A stretch of 64,000 nucleotides of DNA from Helcococcus kunzii ATCC 51366 (GTDB taxonomy: Bacteria; Bacillota; Clostridia; Tissierellales; Peptoniphilaceae), in NCBI RefSeq assembly GCF_000245755.1, contig NZ_JH601088.1, forward strand, positions 743,235-807,234, in the 5' to 3' direction. The notes below the pieces were generated by a model. The model was not told where the DNA came from. It worked only from the letters and a program-made list of their open reading frames with translations, and did no database searches. Below are positions 56,036 to 64,000 of the stretch, one piece after another; the first letter of the stretch is position 1, and each line of letters begins with the position of its first letter. A program made the translations under genes and the position numbers.

Positions 56036-57034
56036 ATGAAAGTAGCAATTAGCGGTTTCGGAAGAATAGGTAGAGACGTTGCAAGGATAATTTTGGAAAG
56101 AAAACCAGAAGGTGTTGAACTAGTAGCAATTAACGATACTGGCGACAAAGAAGTTTCAGCAAAATTATTCCAATATGACTCACTATATGGTAAGTTTGCA
56201 GAAAAAATAACTGTAAATGAAGATGGATTAAGCTTTGGTGATGTTAAAGTAACATTTACATCTGATAGAAATCCAGAAAACCTACCATGGAAAGAACTAG
56301 GAGTAGAACTAGTTATCGACTCAACAGGTGCTTTCAATAACAGAGAAGGTGCATCAAAACATTTAAAAGCAGGTGCTAAAAAAGTTTTACTAACAGCTCC
56401 AGCAAAAGATGTTGACAGAACAATTGTAATGGGTGTAAATCATGAAGACTATGATAAAGAAAATGATAATATCGTTTCAAATGCATCATGTACAACAAAC
56501 TGTTTAGCTCCTTTAACAAAAGTATTGTTAGAAGAATTTGGTATTGAAAAAGGTCTTATGACAACAATTCATGCATATACAGGCGACCAAAACATTCATG
56601 ATAATAAACACAGAGATCCAAGAAGAGCTAGAGCGGCTGCTTTATCTCAAATACCAACAACAACTGGTGCTGCAAAAGCAGTAGCTGAAGTATTACCAGA
56701 AGTTAAAGGTAAATTAACAGGATATGCAGTTCGTATACCTACACCAACAGTATCTTTAGTGGACTTAACTGTTCAATTATCAAAAGAAGTATCAGCAGAA
56801 GAAATTAACGAAGCAATGAAAAAACATGCTGAAGGTGACTTAAAAGATATTTTAGGTTATGCAGAAGCAGAATTAGTATCTATTGATTATCAAGGAGATA
56901 CAAGATCATCTATCTTTGATCCATACTTAACATATACAATAGGTGATTTAGCTAAAGTGGTTTCATGGTACGATAATGAATGGGGTTACTCAAATAGAGT
57001 TGTTGACTTAGCTCAATTAATCGCAACAAAATAA
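56036..57034 (+). CDS. gap: Glyceraldehyde-3-phosphate dehydrogenase
   Basis: 332 aa. NAD site AISGFGRIGRDVARI (residues 3-17), catalytic Cys152 in SNASCTTNCLAPL, substrate loops (HAYTGDQNIHDN, RRARAAALSQIPTTTGAAKA) and WYDNEWGYSNR. Makes 1,3-bisphosphoglycerate for Pgk encoded next. Strong AGGAGGGG ribosome site; very biased codon use fits high expression. Confidence 0.98.
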   Translation: MKVAISGFGRIGRDVARIILERKPEGVELVAINDTGDKEVSAKLFQYDSLYGKFAEKITVNEDGLSFGDVKVTFTSDRNPENLPWKELGVELVIDSTGAFNNREGASKHLKAGAKKVLLTAPAKDVDRTIVMGVNHEDYDKENDNIVSNASCTTNCLAPLTKVLLEEFGIEKGLMTTIHAYTGDQNIHDNKHRDPRRARAAALSQIPTTTGAAKAVAEVLPEVKGKLTGYAVRIPTPTVSLVDLTVQLSKEVSAEEINEAMKKHAEGDLKDILGYAEAELVSIDYQGDTRSSIFDPYLTYTIGDLAKVVSWYDNEWGYSNRVVDLAQLIATK

Positions 57035-57040
57035 TTGACC

Positions 57041-57070
57041 TATAACCCAGTAAAATAAACTGGGTTATAC
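57041..57070 (+). other. Intercistronic hairpin between gap and pgk
   Basis: ATAACCCAGT pairs perfectly with ACTGGGTTAT around AAAATAA; no T run follows. Likely an mRNA processing or stability element that raises gap transcript over the downstream genes. Confidence 0.75.
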
Positions 57071-57083
57071 ATATGGAGGAAAT

Positions 57084-58274
57084 ATGAAAAAAACATTGAA
57101 AGATTTAGATGTAAAAGGGAAGAAAGTTTTAGTTAGAGTAGATTTTAACGTTCCTTTCTCAAAAGAAAATGATAAAGAAATCACTGACGATTCAAGAATT
57201 GTTGCTGCACTTCCAACTATTAATTATTTAATAGATAATGGTGCTAAAGTTATTTTAATGAGTCACTTAGGAAGACCAAAAGGTGAAGCAAATCCAAAGT
57301 ATTCATTACAACCAGTAGCAGATAGACTACAACAATTATTAAATAAAGAAGTGAAATTCTTAGATTCAGATGTTGTAGTTGATGATAATGTAAAAGCTGA
57401 AGTTGAAAAATTACAAGAAGGAGAAGTTGCATTATTACAAAATACAAGATATAGAAAAGAAGAAGAAAAAAATGAAGAATCATTCTCTAAAGAATTAGCT
57501 TCATTAGCAGATTTATATGTGAATGACGCATTTGGTACATCACATAGAGCTCATGCTTCAAACGTTGGGGTTTCTTCAATATTACCATCTGCATTAGGAT
57601 TTTTAGTTCAAAAAGAAGTAGAAATCATGGGTGGAGCTTTAGAAGATCCAAAAAGACCATTTGTTGCAATTTTAGGTGGAGCTAAAGTATCAGATAAAAT
57701 CGGAGTAATCGAAAACTTAATAACTAAAGTTGATAAGATTATTATCGGTGGTGGTATGGCTTATACATTCTTAAAAGCTCAAGGTAAAGAAATTGGTAAG
57801 TCTCTACTTGAAGAAGATAAAATGGATTTATCATTACAATTAGTTGAAAAAGCTAAAGAAAATAATGTTGAATTACTATTACCTATTGACTTTGTTGTTT
57901 CTGATTCATTTGGTGAAGATGCAAAAGCGACTGTTGCAGATGAAATTGATCCAGAATTAGAATCATTAGACATCGGACCAAAAACAATTGACTTATTTGT
58001 TAAAGCTCTTGAAGGTGCAAAAACAATAGTATGGAATGGACCAATGGGAGTATTTGAATTTGAACAATTTGCAAATGGTACAAAAGCAATTGCTAAAGCA
58101 TTATCTGAATTAGATGGTGCAGTTACAATCGTTGGTGGTGGTGACTCAGCATTAGCAGTAGAAAATGCAGGATACAAAGATCAAATTACACATGTATCAA
58201 CTGGTGGTGGTGCTAGCTTAGAATTATTAGAAGGTAAGGTATTACCAGGTATTGATGCAGTAGAAGAAAAATAG
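57084..58274 (+). CDS. pgk: Phosphoglycerate kinase
   Basis: 396 aa. N-terminal signature [13 protein letters not shown] (residues 13-25), MSHLGRPKG, hinge region [12 protein letters not shown]-binding [11 protein letters not shown] and C-terminal [25 protein letters not shown]. Makes ATP from 1,3-bisphosphoglycerate. GGAGG before ATG. Confidence 0.98.
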   Translation: MKKTLKDLDVKGKKVLVRVDFNVPFSKENDKEITDDSRIVAALPTINYLIDNGAKVILMSHLGRPKGEANPKYSLQPVADRLQQLLNKEVKFLDSDVVVDDNVKAEVEKLQEGEVALLQNTRYRKEEEKNEESFSKELASLADLYVNDAFGTSHRAHASNVGVSSILPSALGFLVQKEVEIMGGALEDPKRPFVAILGGAKVSDKIGVIENLITKVDKIIIGGGMAYTFLKAQGKEIGKSLLEEDKMDLSLQLVEKAKENNVELLLPIDFVVSDSFGEDAKATVADEIDPELESLDIGPKTIDLFVKALEGAKTIVWNGPMGVFEFEQFANGTKAIAKALSELDGAVTIVGGGDSALAVENAGYKDQITHVSTGGGASLELLEGKVLPGIDAVEEK

Positions 58275-58282
58275 GAGGATTC

Positions 58283-59029
58283 ATGAGAAAACCTATAATA
58301 GCAGGTAACTGGAAAATGAATAAAACTTATTCTGAGGCAAAAGAGTTGCTAAAAGAAATTGCAGCTTTAGAATTAAACAGCGAAGTTGAAGCTGTAGTTT
58401 GCCCTCCATTTACAAATTTAGCATTAGCTAAAGAATTATTAAAAGATACTAATGTTGAAGTTGGAGCACAAAACGCATATTTTGAAAATTCAGGAGCATT
58501 TACAGGGGAAGTTTCTCCAGTGTTCTTAAAAGATTTAGGCATTAAATATGTAATTTTAGGACACTCAGAAAGAAGAGAATACTTTGGTGAAACAGATGAA
58601 GATATCAATAAGAAAATAAAAGCTGTTTTATCACAAGGTTTAGTTCCAATCTTATGTGTTGGTGAAACACTTGAAGAAAGAGAAGCGGAAAAAGCTCAAG
58701 AAAAAGTTGAAACACAATTAAAAGCTGATTTTGAAGGCTTAGATGCATCTCAATTTGAAAATATAGTTATTGCTTATGAACCAATTTGGGCTATTGGTAC
58801 AGGTAAGACTGCATCAGCAGAAGATGCAGAAGAAATGTGTGCATTTATTAGACAACATGTAGAAAATACATTTGGTAAAGATGCCGCTGAAAAAGTTAGA
58901 ATCCAATACGGTGGTTCTGTAAAACCTAACAATGTTAAAGAAATTATGTCAAAAGAAAATATTGACGGAGCATTAGTTGGTGGAGCAAGCTTAGAAGCTA
59001 ATAGCTATTCAGAATTAGTTAATTTTTAA
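58283..59029 (+). CDS. tpiA: Triose-phosphate isomerase
   Basis: 248 aa TIM barrel: AGNWKMNKT (residues 7-15), catalytic His in LGHSERREYFGE (about 93-104) and Glu in VIAYEPIWAIGTGK (about 163-176); phosphate loop YGGSVKPNN, GALVGGASL. 8 nt after pgk. Confidence 0.98.
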   Translation: MRKPIIAGNWKMNKTYSEAKELLKEIAALELNSEVEAVVCPPFTNLALAKELLKDTNVEVGAQNAYFENSGAFTGEVSPVFLKDLGIKYVILGHSERREYFGETDEDINKKIKAVLSQGLVPILCVGETLEEREAEKAQEKVETQLKADFEGLDASQFENIVIAYEPIWAIGTGKTASAEDAEEMCAFIRQHVENTFGKDAAEKVRIQYGGSVKPNNVKEIMSKENIDGALVGGASLEANSYSELVNF

Positions 59030-59046
59030 TTTGAACCGAGGTAATT

Positions 59047-61895
<2,849 letters not shown>

Positions 61896-61915
61896 TAAGA
61901 TAATATTTTATTTTA

Positions 61916-63408
61916 GGTTCTTTGTCAAATAGTGTTGGTAAAGAATTAGAATAACATTTTATTGGAGTTAGAGTAGAATCTAGCTCCATTGTTATTTTAA
62001 ATTGTATTAAATTGTTGTTTTAATTTGAAAGAAATTAATATTCTATTTCTAAAGTGAAAGAATGACTTATATCCAAAAGCAACCTTTTTTATAGTTTTGA
62101 TATAGTTATTTACTCCTTCAGTATAACCGTTTGAATAAGTATATTTTAATGCGTTGGTCACATATTCTATATGTTCAATTAATGTTTCAAATACTGTCCT
62201 CATCTCATCTGATACATTATCTTTTAGCATTACTAGATGTGTTTGTAAATCTTCAAAATTTTTAGTTCTAATGTCGCCTAGAATTATTTGATATGCATCA
62301 TAAGTGTCTTTAAGCTCTTGATCACATTTTATACAATCTTCAACCAGTGTTTCCTGAGACTTAAGCTCTCTAAAATGTGTATATTTGTAAAAATGTGAAG
62401 ATCGTAAGGTAGAAGAATCTTTAAGAATTAATTTCCAATATTTTTTAAGTCGTTTATATTCCATAGTTGAAGTGTTAAAATTTTTCATAGCAGCTATCCT
62501 AGTCTTATTTAAGGCTTTAGATATTAAATTTACAATATGGAATCTATCAAGAATTATCTTTGCGTTAGGAAACATCTCTGTTATCAAACTCATGTAAGGT
62601 GTGTATATATCAATACATACAGTCTCAACCATAGCTCTCGCTTCATCTGTAAATCTAGAGAAGTATTTAGTCAGAAAATGAAGTTGTCTATTTTCAACAA
62701 TATCAATTATTTTATTATTTTCAACATCAGTAAAAATGAAACTCATTGAACCGTCAGCATCTTTAGTTGATTTAAACTCATCGAAAGAAATATGTTTGGG
62801 TAACCAAAGATAACTAGGTCTGTAAGATCTAAAGTCTTTGTCAATATATTTTGAAACAGTAGAATGAGAAACATTGTTTAAATTAGCGATATCAATCTCA
62901 CTTACTTTTAGAGAAATATCTTTTAAAATTTTAGTTTTAAGTCTATTTGAAATTGATTTAAATTTACTAATTAGACTAGTTTCAGCGATGAAAGTAGATT
63001 TACATTCTTTGCAAAGAAATCTCTGTTTTTTAAGATCAATGGCGGCAGGTTGACCATTTACAGGAAGAATTCTAACAATTGAATTTTTGCTACCGTGTTT
63101 AATTATTTTACTATCATCACAATTACCACATTTAGGGCAAGAGTGAGATTTATATGTTAATTTAGCACAAAAAACAATAGTATGAAGATTGTTAATCAAT
63201 TTTTCATAAATTTCATCAGAAAAACTTATATTATCATCTGTTATTGAAAGCATTTTTGTAGTAAAATTATTAAAAGACATTTTGTTCTCCTTAGATATGT
63301 TTTTGGTTAATCTAATTCTAAGATAAATTGAGCAATTTGTCTTTTTTTATTTTAAATTAAAGATAGCGTTGATGAAATTTATCCACCAACACTATTTATT
63401 GTAGAACC
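61916..63408. mobile_element. ISL3-family insertion sequence, apparently complete
   Basis: About 1493 bp. Left inverted repeat 61916-61939 (GGTTCTTTGTCAAATAGTGT then TGGT) and right 63385-63408 (reads GGTTCTACAATAAATAGTGT then TGGT on the minus strand) agree at 19 of 24 positions. ISL3 elements duplicate 8 bp: left flank TTATTTTA, right flank ATATTTTA, 7 of 8 alike. One intact transposase gene on the minus strand. Not identified to a named element. Confidence 0.9.
61997..63280 (-). CDS. ISL3-family transposase
   Basis: 427 aa, no frameshift or internal stop. N-terminal zinc-binding region (CPKCGNCDD about residues 48-56, and FLCKECK about 87-93), HTH segment (DIANLNNVSHSTVSKYID), then the DDE domain with SFDEFKS, CIDIYTPYMSLI..AKIILDRFHI and a late Glu in GYTEGVNNYIKTIKK. 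AAGGAGAAC precedes the ATG. Appears able to transpose. Confidence 0.93.
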   Translation of the reverse strand: MSFNNFTTKMLSITDDNISFSDEIYEKLINNLHTIVFCAKLTYKSHSCPKCGNCDDSKIIKHGSKNSIVRILPVNGQPAAIDLKKQRFLCKECKSTFIAETSLISKFKSISNRLKTKILKDISLKVSEIDIANLNNVSHSTVSKYIDKDFRSYRPSYLWLPKHISFDEFKSTKDADGSMSFIFTDVENNKIIDIVENRQLHFLTKYFSRFTDEARAMVETVCIDIYTPYMSLITEMFPNAKIILDRFHIVNLISKALNKTRIAAMKNFNTSTMEYKRLKKYWKLILKDSSTLRSSHFYKYTHFRELKSQETLVEDCIKCDQELKDTYDAYQIILGDIRTKNFEDLQTHLVMLKDNVSDEMRTVFETLIEHIEYVTNALKYTYSNGYTEGVNNYIKTIKKVAFGYKSFFHFRNRILISFKLKQQFNTI

Positions 63409-63417
63409 ATATTTTAG

Positions 63418-63443
63418 AGGCAGTGTAAAAGCTGCCTTTTTTA
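63418..63443 (+). terminator. Presumed native terminator of the glycolytic operon, displaced by the IS
   Basis: AGGCAG pairs with CTGCCT (loop TGTAAAAG), then six T. It lies 10 bp beyond the right IS end; no gene sits between, so before insertion it would have stood about 30 bp after the eno stop. Confidence 0.8.
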
Positions 63444-63582
63444 ATTATTTTTTATAAAGTATAAAAAAATTAATGTTTTCAAAAAATTAAATAAATAAGT
63501 TAAATCTTTATTCCTGTTCTCGCTAAATTGTATAATATAGAACGTTTATACAGTTTATTAATTAATGAATGAAAATGTTCCC

Positions 63583-63608
63583 TTTTTTTTTTTTTTTTTT
63601 GATATAAT
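63583..63608 (+). promoter_or_regulatory. T18 homopolymer joined to a -10 box
   Basis: Eighteen T (63583-63600) directly before GATATAAT (TATAAT 63603-63608). The tract fills the -35/-10 spacer, so changes in its length would alter promoter spacing. A second possible -10 (TATAAT 63531-63536) lies upstream. Confidence 0.7.
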
Positions 63609-63646
63609 TAAAATAGCATAAGTAAATAATTTATTTGGAGGGAAAA

Positions 63647-64000
63647 ATGGAAAACATAAAAAATAAAAAGAATATTAAATTATTAGTAAGTATGATGGCT
63701 TTCGCTTTAATTTTTGTATTTAGTTCCTTAGTAAATTCATTTCAAACAAAAATTAGTATTCCAAATAATCAAAAAAAAGTATTAGAATATAAACCTAGCG
63801 AGTATAGAAGAATGTATGCTTTTCATGATTATGGTTCTGTGGTTCCATTTGATGATGCAAAATTCCATGGAGAAGCATATGGTTTTGATAGAAATTACGT
63901 ATATATGCAATATAAGAATGCTATTGGTGATAGTAAATATGTATATAAAATTGATGAACAATTCAATGGGAAAAAGGCGAGTAGGACTTCAGAAGCAAAA
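63647..64000 (+). CDS. Secreted or anchored protein, 3' end outside window
   Basis: 118 codons visible, open to the window edge. ATG follows TTGGAGGG at good spacing. Basic N-terminus (NIKNKKNIK), then a hydrophobic core at about residues 12-30 (LLVSMMAFALIFVFSSLV): a signal peptide or signal anchor. The exported part starts with TKISIPNNQKK and is rich in Tyr and charged residues (EYRRMYAFHDYGSVVPFDD). No family recognised. Transcribed behind the T18 tract, so a phase-variable surface protein is possible. Confidence 0.75.
   Translation, partial: MENIKNKKNIKLLVSMMAFALIFVFSSLVNSFQTKISIPNNQKKVLEYKPSEYRRMYAFHDYGSVVPFDDAKFHGEAYGFDRNYVYMQYKNAIGDSKYVYKIDEQFNGKKASRTSEAK

Noticed and set aside
57041..57070. 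Terminator between gap and pgk
   Set aside because: Stem is perfect but lacks a T run and sits inside an operon; treated as an mRNA stability element.

Overview
The window is AT-rich chromosomal DNA of a low-GC Gram-positive anaerobe. The 16S and 23S sequences, the gene set (rexA/rexB-type addAB, mreBCD, obg, nadD, yqeK, rsfS, copA/csoR, uninterrupted gap-pgk-tpiA-gpmI-eno) and the coding bias point to Peptoniphilaceae/Tissierellia. Sugar PTS genes, a complete lower glycolysis operon and an intracellular fucosidase favour a saccharolytic coccus such as Helcococcus. That genus call is an inference from memory of 16S and gene content; a database match was not possible.

Layout. 1-6.3 kb: addB (5' end outside the window) and addA. 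6.5-11 kb: sugar operon rpiR-type regulator / chbG-like deacetylase / PTS EIIBC / GH4 glycosidase, with a cre-like box at its promoter. 11.0-11.6 kb: gene-free stretch with a regular array of eight TTTTGGTACCAAAT half-sites and a 16-bp tandem repeat. 11.6-15.4 kb, minus strand: siderophore ABC importer whose binding-protein gene is broken by a perfect 25-bp tandem duplication and opens with a run of 19 A. 15.7-18.6 kb: J-domain membrane protein, MsrAB fusion and a degenerate beta-lactamase-fold protein. 18.8-24.1 kb: rRNA operon with two promoters of the same design, 16S, tRNA-Ala(TGC), 23S with a ~193-nt intervening sequence in helix 45, and 5S. 24.2-34.7 kb: hpt, PTS-IIC-like protein, NusG-II and Gx proteins, radC, mreBCD, a very long PBP2, a MinD-like protein that has lost its Walker A motif, and a short RNase E/G. 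34.7-39.9 kb: rplU (with leader), prp, rpmA, obg, yhbY, nadD, yqeK, rsfS, comEA, secG. 40-45.4 kb: ABC exporter pair, rnr, smpB, cyclodeaminase-like protein. 45.4-49.2 kb, minus strand: yebC, D-2-hydroxyacid dehydrogenase, nadE. 49.2-54.4 kb: copper operon with twin CsoR-type operators and a copA whose 3' end carries an internally startable copZ; HAD phosphatase, trmL, trxB. 54.5-55.9 kb: GH29 fucosidase behind a 34-bp promoter-region duplication. 56-61.9 kb: glycolytic operon. 61.9-63.4 kb: intact ISL3-type element between eno and its terminator. 63.6 kb to the end: start of a secreted protein behind a T18 tract.

Themes. (1) Four perfect two-copy tandem duplications (16, 25, 34 and 18 bp) and two long homopolymers (A19 in a lipoprotein gene, T18 next to a -10 box) suggest slippage-driven variation at surface or uptake genes. 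(2) The Min/rod-shape locus looks reduced: minC and rodA are absent, MinD is degenerate, and RNase E/G lacks its Zn-link. This fits a lineage that became coccoid. (3) Several enzymes lack signature residues: AddB has no Fe-S cysteines, and the NadE glutaminase domain has Phe where the catalytic Cys should be.
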